Source: Leucobacter rhizosphaerae (GTDB lineage Bacteria > Actinomycetota > Actinomycetes > Actinomycetales > Microbacteriaceae). From it: DNA of 64,000 nt. Under the pieces are notes generated by a model that searched no databases, was not told where the DNA came from, and was given only the letters and a program-made list of their open reading frames with translations. The position numbers and the translations under genes were made by a program. The DNA lies in contig NZ_CP095043.1 of NCBI RefSeq assembly GCF_022919175.1, forward strand, positions 930,001-994,000. Reading direction: 5' to 3'. Numbering within the stretch: the first letter of the stretch is position 1; every line of letters begins with the position of its first letter. Of the stretch, positions 33,865-41,883 are shown in pieces.

Positions 33865-34866
33865 ATGCACCGACGACGCTCACTCCTCTCGCTCCTCGCC
33901 GCCGCCCTCCTGGTCGTGCCGCTCTCCGCCTGCACCATGGGTTCGGGATCGAGCGGGGTCCCCGACCTCCGCTCATCGGAGGCCGCCGCCGGCTCGACCT
34001 CGGGGCCGAGCGTCGCGACGGACGCGGGTGCGGCGGTCACCGAGGACGGCATGGTGGATCCCGGATCCGCGATCGCCGGCACGTCGATCATCCGGAACGG
34101 CGACCTGTCCGTCACCGTGGCCGACCCCGAGACGGCGGCCGAGGAGGTCGCGACGATCGCCGAGGGGCTCGGCGGGTACATCGAGTCGCAGTCGGTGTCG
34201 GCCGGCGGCGACGGGCTCACGGCGAACGCGAGCCTCGCGGTGCGGGTCCCGGCCGACCAGATCGACGCCGCGTTCGAGGCGCTCGCGAAGGTCGGGGACG
34301 TCACCTCGCAGAACCGCTCGAGCACCGACGTCACCACCCAGCACGTCGATCTCAAGGCCCGGGTCGCGGCGCTCGAGGAGTCGGTGCAGCGCCTCACCGA
34401 GCTGATGTCGGAGTCCGCCACCACGGGCGAGCTGATCGAGGCCGAGGCCGCGCTGTCGCAGCGCCAGCAGGAGCTCGACGGCCTGACGGCGCAGCTCACC
34501 GCCCTCGAGGATCAGGTCGACGAGGCGACCATCTGGGTCTCCCTGTCCACGAAGAACGTCGTCGTCCCCGGCGGACCGACCACGTTCTGGGATGGGCTCC
34601 TGGCCGGTCTCGGATCGATCTCGGCCGCCGGCGCCGGGGCGCTCGTGATGCTTGGCATCCTGCTCCCCTGGCTCGTGCTCGGAGGTATCATCGCACTGAT
34701 CGTCGTGCTCATCGTGCGTCGGGCCCGTCGCCGACGGGCCGCACGCGGATCCCGCAGCCCGGGTGGCGCCGGCCCCACGGCACCCGTGCCCGCGCCGGTG
34801 CTCGATCCCGCGCCGCACACCCCCGCTGCCGCAGCGGCTCCGGTTCCGCCGGCCCAGCAGTGGTAA
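33865..34866 (+). CDS. DUF4349 lipoprotein with C-terminal membrane helix
   Basis: This 333-aa protein has a lipobox (PLSAC, Cys about 23), an extracytoplasmic DUF4349 domain (SIIRNGDLSVTVADPETAAEEVATIAEGLGGYIES...), a coiled coil (VAALEESVQRLTELMSE... to about residue 225), and one membrane helix (LGILLPWLVLGGIIALIVVLIV) with an Arg-rich then Pro/Ala-rich cytoplasmic tail. The function of DUF4349 proteins is unknown; the architecture suggests an envelope sensor or scaffold. The following cyclase gene starts 4 nt after its stop. Confidence 0.88.
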   Translation: MHRRRSLLSLLAAALLVVPLSACTMGSGSSGVPDLRSSEAAAGSTSGPSVATDAGAAVTEDGMVDPGSAIAGTSIIRNGDLSVTVADPETAAEEVATIAEGLGGYIESQSVSAGGDGLTANASLAVRVPADQIDAAFEALAKVGDVTSQNRSSTDVTTQHVDLKARVAALEESVQRLTELMSESATTGELIEAEAALSQRQQELDGLTAQLTALEDQVDEATIWVSLSTKNVVVPGGPTTFWDGLLAGLGSISAAGAGALVMLGILLPWLVLGGIIALIVVLIVRRARRRRAARGSRSPGGAGPTAPVPAPVLDPAPHTPAAAAAPVPPAQQW

Positions 34867-34870
34867 CCGC

Positions 34871-35569
34871 GTGCGCCTCGTCGATCTGACCCATCCGCTC
34901 ACCACCGGCATGCCGGTGTTCCCGGGCGACCCGACCGTCGCGATCACGCCCGCGCTCGACGTCGCAACAGACGGTGTGGCCGTCGCCCACCTGTCGCTCG
35001 GCTCACATTCGGGCACCCACCTCGACGCACCGTCGCACTCGATCGTCGGCGGTCGCACCGTTGATCGGATCCCGCTCGACCGGCTGCAGGGCGACGCCGC
35101 GGTGCTGCAGGTGCGCGTGGACGCGGGCCACGCCATCACCGCCGCGGATCTACCGGACCGCCTGCCCGACCGGCTGCCCGCGATCGTGTGCGTCGCCACC
35201 GGATGGGATCGGCACTTCGGCGCCGCGGGGTCCGACGTCGATCTGCGGACGCACCCCTTCCTCGACCTCGCGTTCGCGCACGAACTCTGGGATCGCGGGG
35301 CGCGCGTGCTCGGCGTCGACGCGCTCAGCCCGGACTCGAGCGATGCCACCGACGAGGCAGCCGACGATACCGCCGCCGACGTCGCACTCCCCGTGCACGA
35401 GCTCTGGCTGGGGCGGGACGGGGTGATCGTCGAGAACCTCACGGGCCTCACGGCGCTGCCGCCGCGGGTGCGGATGCTCGTCGCCCCGCTGCCGCTCGCC
35501 GGAGTCGATGGATCACCCGTTCGCGCGATGGCGTGGGTTCCGACGGAATCCGCAGATTCTGGCACCTGA
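34871..35569 (+). CDS. Metal-dependent cyclase/arylformamidase family protein (PF04199)
   Basis: This 232-aa protein contains the family metal-binding signature HSGTHLDAPSH (about residues 48-58), the opening RLVDLTHPLTTGMPVFPGDP, and VCVATGWD. Members hydrolyse N-formylkynurenine, cyclic amides or isatin. No other tryptophan-catabolic gene is nearby, so the substrate stays open. The GTG at 34871 is 4 nt after the DUF4349 stop, which implies translational coupling. Confidence 0.82.
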   Translation: MRLVDLTHPLTTGMPVFPGDPTVAITPALDVATDGVAVAHLSLGSHSGTHLDAPSHSIVGGRTVDRIPLDRLQGDAAVLQVRVDAGHAITAADLPDRLPDRLPAIVCVATGWDRHFGAAGSDVDLRTHPFLDLAFAHELWDRGARVLGVDALSPDSSDATDEAADDTAADVALPVHELWLGRDGVIVENLTGLTALPPRVRMLVAPLPLAGVDGSPVRAMAWVPTESADSGT

Positions 35570-35578
35570 ATCAGGCGA

Positions 35579-35600
35579 TCACCGCTGAAAATCTCGGTGA
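35579..35600 (+). terminator. Weak hairpin after the cyclase gene
   Basis: TCACCG (35579-35584) pairs with CGGTGA (35595-35600) over a 10-nt AT-rich loop. Confidence 0.3.
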
Positions 35601-35692
35601 ATCAACGATATCCGAGCGCTAGCACTGCACAGCGAGGTGTGGGAGACTGGCTGTACCACCACCCGACGCAGTCACTAAGGAGTGAGTCATCT

Positions 35693-37048
35693 ATGGGCAC
35701 GTTTGCCGTCATCAACCCCGCCACGGGCGAGACCGTCACCGAGTACCCCGACGCCACCGCAGCGGAGATCGAGGCCTCGCTGGCCTCCGCGCAGCAGGCC
35801 TACCAGGAGTGGGCGCGCACCACGACCGTCGCCGAGCGCGCCGCGCTCGCGCAGCGCGCCGCGGAGCTCTTCGACGAGCGCAAGGATGAGCTGGGCGCGA
35901 TCATCAATCGCGAGATGGGCAAGCCGCTCGAGCAGGCCGTCGGCGAGGCCGAGTTCTCCGGCGCGATCACCGCGGCGTTCGCGGCCAACGCGGAGAAGTG
36001 GCTGGCCGACGAGCACCTCGAGGTCGAGGACGGCCTGAAGACCTTCTTCCGCTTCCAGGGCACCGGCGTCATCCTCGGCATCATGCCGTGGAACTACCCC
36101 TACTACCAGGTCGCGCGCTTCGCCGTTCCGAACCTGATCCTGGGCAACACGATCGTGCTGAAGCACGCGGCGCAGTGCCCCGAGTCGGCCCTCGCGCTCG
36201 AGCAGCTCTTCCTCGACGCCGGCTTCCCGAAGGGCGCCTACGTCAACGTCTTCGCGACGCACGACCAGCTCGCCGACATCATCGCCGACGACCGGATCCA
36301 GGGCGTCTCGCTCACCGGCTCCGAGCGCGCCGGTGCGATCGTGGCCGAGCAGGCCGGTCGCCACCTGAAGAAGTGCGTGCTCGAGCTGGGCGGCTCGGAT
36401 GTCTTCCTGGTGCTCGACACGAACGATCTCGACCACGCCGTCGAGCACGCCGTCGGCGGGCGCATGGAGAACACCGGCCAGGCCTGCAACGGCTCGAAGC
36501 GCATCGTCGTGGCCGAGCAGTACTTCGACGAGTTCGCCGAGAAGTTCAAGGCGGCGATCGCCGGGCAGTCCTACGAGGCCGGCGACTTCGGTCCCCTCTC
36601 CTCCGCGGCAGCGACGAAGACCCTCACCGCGCAGGTCGACGGGGCACTCGCGCAGGGCGCCGAGGTGCTCGTGGGCAACAACACCCCCGAAGGCAACGTC
36701 TACACTCCGACCGTGATCTCGAACATCACCCCGGCGATGGACGTCTACAGCCAGGAGCTCTTCGGCCCGGTCGCGCAGCTCTACAAGGTGTCGAGCGACG
36801 CCGAGGCGATCGAGCTCGCGAACTCCTCGCCCTACGGCCTCGGCTCCGTCATCATCTGCGATGACCTCGAGCGCGCCGAGCAGGTCGGCAACCAGCTCGA
36901 CGTGGGCATGGTGTTCATCGGCGGCGCCGGCCTCGAGGGTGCGGACGTGCCCTTCGGCGGCGTGAAGAAGTCGGGCTACGGCCGTGAGCTCGGCAAGGTC
37001 GGCATGCTCGAGTTCGCCAACAAGAAGCTCTTCCGCTTCGCTGGCTAG
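35693..37048 (+). CDS. Succinate-semialdehyde-type aldehyde dehydrogenase
   Basis: This 451-aa NAD(P)-dependent dehydrogenase has PWNYPYYQVARFAVPNLILGNTIVLKHA, the catalytic Glu in LELGGSD, and nucleophile C265 in NTGQACNGSKR. Length and the short N terminus match the GabD1/Sad-like subgroup. AAGGAGTG precedes the ATG at 8-9 nt. The likely reaction is succinate semialdehyde to succinate, but other aldehydes are possible. It shares a strong terminator with the convergent hydroxylase gene. Confidence 0.9.
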   Translation: MGTFAVINPATGETVTEYPDATAAEIEASLASAQQAYQEWARTTTVAERAALAQRAAELFDERKDELGAIINREMGKPLEQAVGEAEFSGAITAAFAANAEKWLADEHLEVEDGLKTFFRFQGTGVILGIMPWNYPYYQVARFAVPNLILGNTIVLKHAAQCPESALALEQLFLDAGFPKGAYVNVFATHDQLADIIADDRIQGVSLTGSERAGAIVAEQAGRHLKKCVLELGGSDVFLVLDTNDLDHAVEHAVGGRMENTGQACNGSKRIVVAEQYFDEFAEKFKAAIAGQSYEAGDFGPLSSAAATKTLTAQVDGALAQGAEVLVGNNTPEGNVYTPTVISNITPAMDVYSQELFGPVAQLYKVSSDAEAIELANSSPYGLGSVIICDDLERAEQVGNQLDVGMVFIGGAGLEGADVPFGGVKKSGYGRELGKVGMLEFANKKLFRFAG

Positions 37049-37060
37049 GCAGCCCCGCAC

Positions 37061-37106
37061 CACGACGATGGCCCCGGATCCGCATGGATCCGGGGCCATC
37101 GTCGTG
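37061..37106. terminator. Bidirectional terminator, 21-bp perfect stem
   Basis: Arms 37061-37081 and 37086-37106 are perfectly complementary around a GCAT loop, centred between the convergent dehydrogenase and hydroxylase stops. Confidence 0.8.
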
Positions 37107-37112
37107 CATCGA

Positions 37113-39017
37113 CTAGCGCTGCAGGAACAGCGGCGCGAAGAAGTCCGCGAGCTCCTGGGTGGCCTCGAGCGGCAGCACGTGCGCGACGTACTGATCCGGG
37201 CGCACGATCACCACGGCACCGCCTCGGCTGATCCCGCGCGCGTCGAAGATGTCGTCGCCCGGCTTCGCCGCGTAGATCTTCTCGTAGTCGACGAGCTGGA
37301 ACGGGCCGGTGGGCGGCAGGAACACCTTCGGGGCCCGCTCGATCGCAACGCCGTGGTGCTCCTGCTGGTAGACGGCCTTCACGTCGAAGATCGCGTCGAG
37401 GTCCGCGCCCTCGGGGGTGAACCGTCGCAGCGGCGACTCCTCCGACTGCAGCATCCACTCGGCCCAGGCGTCGAGGGCGGTGGCGTCGGCGTCCGCGAAC
37501 GCGTAGATCCGGTACCGGCCGTCGGCACGGTGGTGGTGCCCGAGGTGCACGTCCACGGCGTCGGCGACCCGCGTCGTCATCACGGACTTGAAGCGCTTGC
37601 CGATCGGGAACCCGGTGGCCAGCTCCTGGTGGGTCGCCTCGCCCGTGAGCATCGACGGGGTGTAGAGCGTCATGAACCCGGCCGGGAACTCGGCGGTCTG
37701 CACGTAGAAGTCCTCGAGCTCCGATGGCGAGGCGAACTCCTCCGGCCGCTTGGCCATGAGCGTCGACCACTCCTTGTCGAAGTCGATGAGGTTCTTCGCG
37801 GTCACCCGCCGCTCGTCGGAGTACGTGCGCAGGAGCGACTCCGGGCTGCGGCCCTCGAGCACGTAGCCGAGCTTCCAGCCGAGGTTCCAGCCGTCCTGCA
37901 TTGACACGTTCATGCCCTGACCCGCCTTGGCGCTGTGCGTGTGGCAGGCGTCGCCCATCAGGAAGACGCGCGGCGTGCCGTCGGGCGAGGTCTCCGCGTC
38001 GTCGAAGCGGTCGGTGAGCCGGTGCGCGACCTCGTAGACGCTGTGCCACGCCACGTTCTTGACGTCGAGCGTGTAGGGGTGCAGGATCGCGTTCGCCTGG
38101 GCGATGACGGCCTCGAGCGGGGTGTTGCGCACCTTGCCGCCGTCGTGCTCGTCGACCTCGCCGAGGTCGACGTAGATCCGGCACAGGTGATTGCCCTCGC
38201 GCGGGATGTGCAGGATGCTGCCCGCCTCGGAGTGGATGATGCACTTCTTGCGGATATCCGGGAAGTCGGTGACGGAGAGCACGTCCATGACCCCCCAGGC
38301 GTGGAACGCCTGGTCGCCGGAGAGCGAACCGCCGATCGAGCGGCGCACGGTGGAGCGCGCGCCGTCCGCGCCCACGACGTACTTCGCGCGCACGACCCGG
38401 GTCTCCCCCGCGTCCGCGTCCTCGGGGGCGACGGTGTTGATCCCCGCGCCCTGGTAGCCGTCGACCCGGCGCAGCGTCACTGCGACGGGGTACTCGCCTT
38501 CGCCCACCTCGAGGCCGATGAACTCCCAGCCGTAGTCGACCTTGCCGCGCGCCGGCGCCCGGCGGGCGTACTCGGCGAAGTAGTCGATGACCCGGGCCTG
38601 GTTGACGATGAGGTGCGGGAACTCGCTGATCCCGTTGGGATCATCGGGAGTGGTCGCGCTGCGGACGATGTTCTCGGGCGCGGCCGGGTCCGGGGTCCAG
38701 AAGCTCGTCTCCGTGATCTGGTAGGCCTCCTGCGTGATCTGCTGGGCGAACTCGAAGGCCTGGAAGGTCTCGACGCTGCGCGCCTGGATCCCGTCGGCCT
38801 GCCCGAGCACGAGCCGACCGTCGCGCCGCTCCACGATGCGCGTGACGACGTTCGGGAACTGCGCGAGCTGCGCCGCGGCGACGATGCCCGCGGGGCCGGA
38901 GCCGACGATGAGCACGTCGATCTCGTCCGGAAGCTCCTCGGGCCGGTCCAGGCCGACGCCGGCGGCGGGCAGGATCCGGGGATCGGTGGAGACGTATCCG
39001 TGGTGGTGGAACTGCAC
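37113..39017 (-). CDS. FAD-dependent aromatic hydroxylase (3-hydroxybenzoate 4-/phenol 2-monooxygenase family)
   Basis: This 634-aa protein has the FAD dinucleotide motif GSGPAG (G39, G41, G44), the second motif VGADGARSTVRR, and GDACHTHSAKAGQGMN near residue 355. A C-terminal thioredoxin-like domain follows, as in phenol hydroxylase and MobA. It is predicted to hydroxylate a phenolic acid with NADPH and O2. A GTG at 39017 is preceded by AGAGGAG at 5 nt. It diverges from an IclR regulator, and two IclR-type 15-mers sit in the gap. Confidence 0.9.
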   Translation of the reverse strand: MQFHHHGYVSTDPRILPAAGVGLDRPEELPDEIDVLIVGSGPAGIVAAAQLAQFPNVVTRIVERRDGRLVLGQADGIQARSVETFQAFEFAQQITQEAYQITETSFWTPDPAAPENIVRSATTPDDPNGISEFPHLIVNQARVIDYFAEYARRAPARGKVDYGWEFIGLEVGEGEYPVAVTLRRVDGYQGAGINTVAPEDADAGETRVVRAKYVVGADGARSTVRRSIGGSLSGDQAFHAWGVMDVLSVTDFPDIRKKCIIHSEAGSILHIPREGNHLCRIYVDLGEVDEHDGGKVRNTPLEAVIAQANAILHPYTLDVKNVAWHSVYEVAHRLTDRFDDAETSPDGTPRVFLMGDACHTHSAKAGQGMNVSMQDGWNLGWKLGYVLEGRSPESLLRTYSDERRVTAKNLIDFDKEWSTLMAKRPEEFASPSELEDFYVQTAEFPAGFMTLYTPSMLTGEATHQELATGFPIGKRFKSVMTTRVADAVDVHLGHHHRADGRYRIYAFADADATALDAWAEWMLQSEESPLRRFTPEGADLDAIFDVKAVYQQEHHGVAIERAPKVFLPPTGPFQLVDYEKIYAAKPGDDIFDARGISRGGAVVIVRPDQYVAHVLPLEATQELADFFAPLFLQR

Positions 39018-39038
39018 TGTTTCTCCTCTGTGACGCCC

Positions 39039-39057
39039 CGCGAGACCGAATCTCGCG
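39039..39057. repeat. 7-bp hairpin in the hydroxylase leader
   Basis: CGCGAGA (39039-39045) and TCTCGCG (39051-39057) form a perfect stem with a 5-nt loop, just upstream of the hydroxylase ribosome site. Confidence 0.5.
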
Positions 39058-39064
39058 GTAGAGT

Positions 39065-39099
39065 GTTCACTAAATGAACGAGACGTTTGAATATCGCAC
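39065..39099. promoter_or_regulatory. Two IclR-type operator candidates
   Basis: GTTCACTAAATGAAC (39065-39079) is a perfect 5-bp-arm palindrome. GTTTGAATATCGCAC (39085-39099) differs at three positions from the 15-mer GTTCGATAATCGCAC that I recall for PcaR of the IclR family. The centres are 20 bp apart, on one DNA face, between the hydroxylase and the IclR gene. Confidence 0.55.
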
Positions 39100-39129
39100 A
39101 CCCAGCATAAACGGCGGCTCGCAATCTGA

Positions 39130-39157
39130 CAACACGGATGTTGCACCGGATATCCGG
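39130..39157. promoter_or_regulatory. Two small palindromes before the IclR start
   Basis: CAACA/TGTTG (39130-39143, 4-nt centre) is followed at once by the perfect palindrome CCGGATATCCGG (39146-39157). They could mediate autoregulation of the IclR gene. Confidence 0.35.
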
Positions 39158-39170
39158 AAGAATGGACCCC

Positions 39171-39890
39171 ATGACCCAGAAGCCCGACGGCGGAGCGGCG
39201 ACCGCCGGATCCCAGACCCTCTCCCGCGGGTTGCGCGCGCTCGAGCTCCTCGCCGAGGCGGAGGCGCCGATGTCGATCGGCGCGCTCGCGACCGGGCTCG
39301 GCGTGCACCGCTCGAACGCGTACCGGGTCCTCCGCACCCTGGAGCAGCACCGCTTCGTCACCCGCGATGACGCAGGGCTGATCCGGCTCGGCCCGAAGCT
39401 CACGGCGCTCGCCCGCGGGGTCGCACCGGCGCTCCACACCGCCGCCATGCCCGCGGTCACCGACCTCGCGTACTCCCTGGGCATGACCGCGTTCGTCACC
39501 GTGCTCGACTCCGACGAGGTCGTCACCCTGGTCACGGTCGAGCCCGCGAACGTCGCCGCCACCATCGCGCGCAACCCCGGCGTCCGGCACCAGGTCGAGC
39601 GCGGGGCCCCGGGGCACGCGATCGAGTCGTCGCTGACCCCGGCTGAGCGCGCGGCCTTCCTCGGCAGCCCGGACTTCAGCGACGCGGCGCTGCAGGCGCG
39701 GGCGGACGGGTACGCGATCAGCCGCAACGAGGTGATCGACGGGGTCACCGGGATCGCGGTACCGCTCCGCCTCGCGGGAGAGCCGCCCGCCGCGATCGCC
39801 GTCGTGCACTTCAACCTTCCGGAGTCGCTGGCCGGCGTTGTCGCCCGGCTGCAGGCGGCGGCCGAGGAGATCGCGCTGAACTACCGCTAG
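39171..39890 (+). CDS. IclR-family transcriptional regulator
   Basis: This 239-aa protein has an N-terminal winged helix (LSRGLRALELLAEAEAPMSIGALATGLGVHRSNAYRVLRTLEQH, about residues 14-60) and a C-terminal effector domain containing GAPGHAIESSL and GYAISRNEVIDGVTGIAVPL. It is likely to control the divergent aromatic hydroxylase and perhaps the ThDP enzyme downstream. The ATG at 39171 is favoured over 39162 because GGAAG is correctly spaced only for the later one. Confidence 0.9.
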   Translation: MTQKPDGGAATAGSQTLSRGLRALELLAEAEAPMSIGALATGLGVHRSNAYRVLRTLEQHRFVTRDDAGLIRLGPKLTALARGVAPALHTAAMPAVTDLAYSLGMTAFVTVLDSDEVVTLVTVEPANVAATIARNPGVRHQVERGAPGHAIESSLTPAERAAFLGSPDFSDAALQARADGYAISRNEVIDGVTGIAVPLRLAGEPPAAIAVVHFNLPESLAGVVARLQAAAEEIALNYR

Positions 39891-39904
39891 GGGTCCCGGC
39901 TCAG

Positions 39905-40000
39905 TAGAATGGACGGGTCCAGCACGGCCGGCTCGCTTCCGGCCCGGCCGGCAAAGGCGCTCGAAAAAGGGGCGCTGCTGCCCGGGGAGGACACCCGGGC
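39905..40000 (+). promoter_or_regulatory. Promoter and structured leader of the ThDP enzyme gene
   Basis: TAGAAT at 39905-39910 is a good -10 candidate and leaves a leader of about 133 nt. The leader is GC-rich with hairpins, including the perfect GCCCGGG/CCCGGGC (39980-39986 with 39994-40000). It matches no riboswitch class I know; TPP-riboswitch core motifs are absent. Confidence 0.35.
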
Positions 40001-40049
40001 GAGACATACACGGAATCCATCACTCACCTCCGTTCCGCAAAGGATCAGT

Positions 40050-41879
40050 ATGTCTCACACCCCCACGTCCGACACCCCTGCCTCCGTCACGCTCACTCGC
40101 GCGCTCGCCGAGTCGCTCGCGCGGCACGCCGAGCAGAGCTTCGGCCTGATGGGCAACGGCAACGCCCACCTGATCGAGAGCCTCGGCGAGGCCGGCGTCG
40201 GCTATACCGCCGTGCGCCACGAGGCCGGCACCGTCGCAGCCGCCGACGCGTACACCCGGGTCTCGGGCCGGATCGCCATCGCGACGACCACCTACGGCGC
40301 CGGATTCACGAACACCCTCACCGCACTCGCGGAGGCCGCGCAGGCCCGCACCCCCATGCTCGTCGTCGTGGGCGACGCCCCGAGCGGCGGCCCGCGGCCC
40401 TGGGACGTCGACCAGGAGATGCTCGCGGCGGCGCTCGGCGTGCGCACCCACCTGCTCTCCGTGACGAACATCGACCGCACGGTGGATCGCGCGGTGTCCT
40501 ACGCCCAGCGCGTGCGCCGCCCCGTGGTGCTCGGGATCCCCTACGACCTCGTCTCGGCCGAGGCCGTGCTGCCGGCGCCCCGCGACCCCGCGACCCCGGC
40601 CCAGGGTATCGACCTCAGCGACCCGGCCGTCCTCGCCGCGCTGACCGCATCGGTCGCGGACGTGCACCCGGCACCCCCGACCTCGGGGTCGCTCAGCCCG
40701 CGCACCGTGGGCCCGGCAGGCCATCAGCTCGAGGCTGCCGTGCTCGCGCTCCGCGAGGCGGAGCGCCCGTTCATCGTCGCGGGGCGCGGGGCGCACCTCG
40801 CCGACGCCGGCGTCGAGCTCGGTGCGCTCGCGGCCGCACTCGGCGCACCGACCTCGACGACGGCGCTCGCCCGCGGCGTGTTCCCCGACGCCCGCTTCGA
40901 CCTCGGCGTCACCGGCGGCTTCGGGCAGCTGCGGGCGATGGACGTCGTCGCCGAGGCCGACGTCGTCGTCGTGGTGGGCGCGGCGCTCAATCAGTTCACG
41001 ATGCGCTTCGGCGACCTCTTCGGGCCCGGCACGACGGTGATCCGCATCGACGACGAGCAGGTGGCGCCGCCGAAGACGAATCACCCGATCACCCATCTCC
41101 TGCTGCAGGGTGACGCCCGGGCCCTGCTCACCGCGCTGCTCGCGGCGCTGGCCGAGGCCGGCCCCACGCGCGCGGCCCTCGCGGGCGGGTGGCGAGACCA
41201 GCTGCAGGGGCTCGAGCCCGGCGGCGCGCTCCGCGTGCGCGAGCTCGGCCTGGCCGAGCATCCCGACGGCCGCTGCGCCGACGGCCGCCTGGACCCGCGC
41301 GCGGTGGCGGCGCGGATCGGCGAACTGCTCCCCGCCGAGCGGCACGTCACCACCGACGGCGGGCACTTCATCGGCTGGGCCAACATGTTCTGGCCGGTCG
41401 CATCCCCCGAGCGCATGGTCATGGTGGGCACGGCCTACCAGACCATCGGCCTCGGGTTCCCGACGGTCGCGGGGGTCGCGGCCGCGGCCCCCGGCACCAC
41501 CGTGGTGCTGAGCACCGGTGACGGCGGCGGACTGATGGCGCTGGCCGATCTCGAGACCGCGATCCGCACGGCCGAGAGCTGCGTCATCGTGGTGTGGAAC
41601 GACGGCGCGTACGGCGCAGAGGTGCACCTCTACGGCGTCATGGGGCTCGACGAGGGACCGATGCTCATCCCGGACGTCGACTTCGCGGGGGTCGCCTCCG
41701 CGCTCGGCGCCACCGGAGTCCCCGTGCGGTCGCTCGAGGATCTCGACGCGCTCGGCGCCTGGGTCGAGGCGGGATCCCGCGGCACGATCCTGCTCGACTG
41801 CCGTGTCTCGCGCGGGGTCGTCGCCGAGTATCAGCGCGAGATCCAGCGGGTCAACGGGCTCGACGTGCCGGAGGCGTAA
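40050..41879 (+). CDS. Thiamine-diphosphate-dependent enzyme, acetolactate synthase-like
   Basis: This 609-aa protein has three POX-type domains: an N-terminal pyrimidine domain with catalytic Glu in VRHEAGTVAAADAY, a central domain, and a C-terminal ThDP/Mg domain with GDGGGLMALADLETAIR...VVWNDGAYG. Family members decarboxylate or ligate 2-oxoacids. It stands alone without an IlvN subunit, so biosynthetic acetolactate synthase is unlikely and a catabolic decarboxylase or carboligase is more likely. AAAGGA lies before the ATG. It is in the IclR/hydroxylase neighbourhood. Confidence 0.88.
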   Translation: MSHTPTSDTPASVTLTRALAESLARHAEQSFGLMGNGNAHLIESLGEAGVGYTAVRHEAGTVAAADAYTRVSGRIAIATTTYGAGFTNTLTALAEAAQARTPMLVVVGDAPSGGPRPWDVDQEMLAAALGVRTHLLSVTNIDRTVDRAVSYAQRVRRPVVLGIPYDLVSAEAVLPAPRDPATPAQGIDLSDPAVLAALTASVADVHPAPPTSGSLSPRTVGPAGHQLEAAVLALREAERPFIVAGRGAHLADAGVELGALAAALGAPTSTTALARGVFPDARFDLGVTGGFGQLRAMDVVAEADVVVVVGAALNQFTMRFGDLFGPGTTVIRIDDEQVAPPKTNHPITHLLLQGDARALLTALLAALAEAGPTRAALAGGWRDQLQGLEPGGALRVRELGLAEHPDGRCADGRLDPRAVAARIGELLPAERHVTTDGGHFIGWANMFWPVASPERMVMVGTAYQTIGLGFPTVAGVAAAAPGTTVVLSTGDGGGLMALADLETAIRTAESCVIVVWNDGAYGAEVHLYGVMGLDEGPMLIPDVDFAGVASALGATGVPVRSLEDLDALGAWVEAGSRGTILLDCRVSRGVVAEYQREIQRVNGLDVPEA

Positions 41880-41883
41880 TCGG

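Noticed and set aside
39891..40049. TPP riboswitch before the ThDP enzyme
   Set aside because: The conserved CUGAGA and AUGCCAGCGUAGGGA-like core elements are not present.
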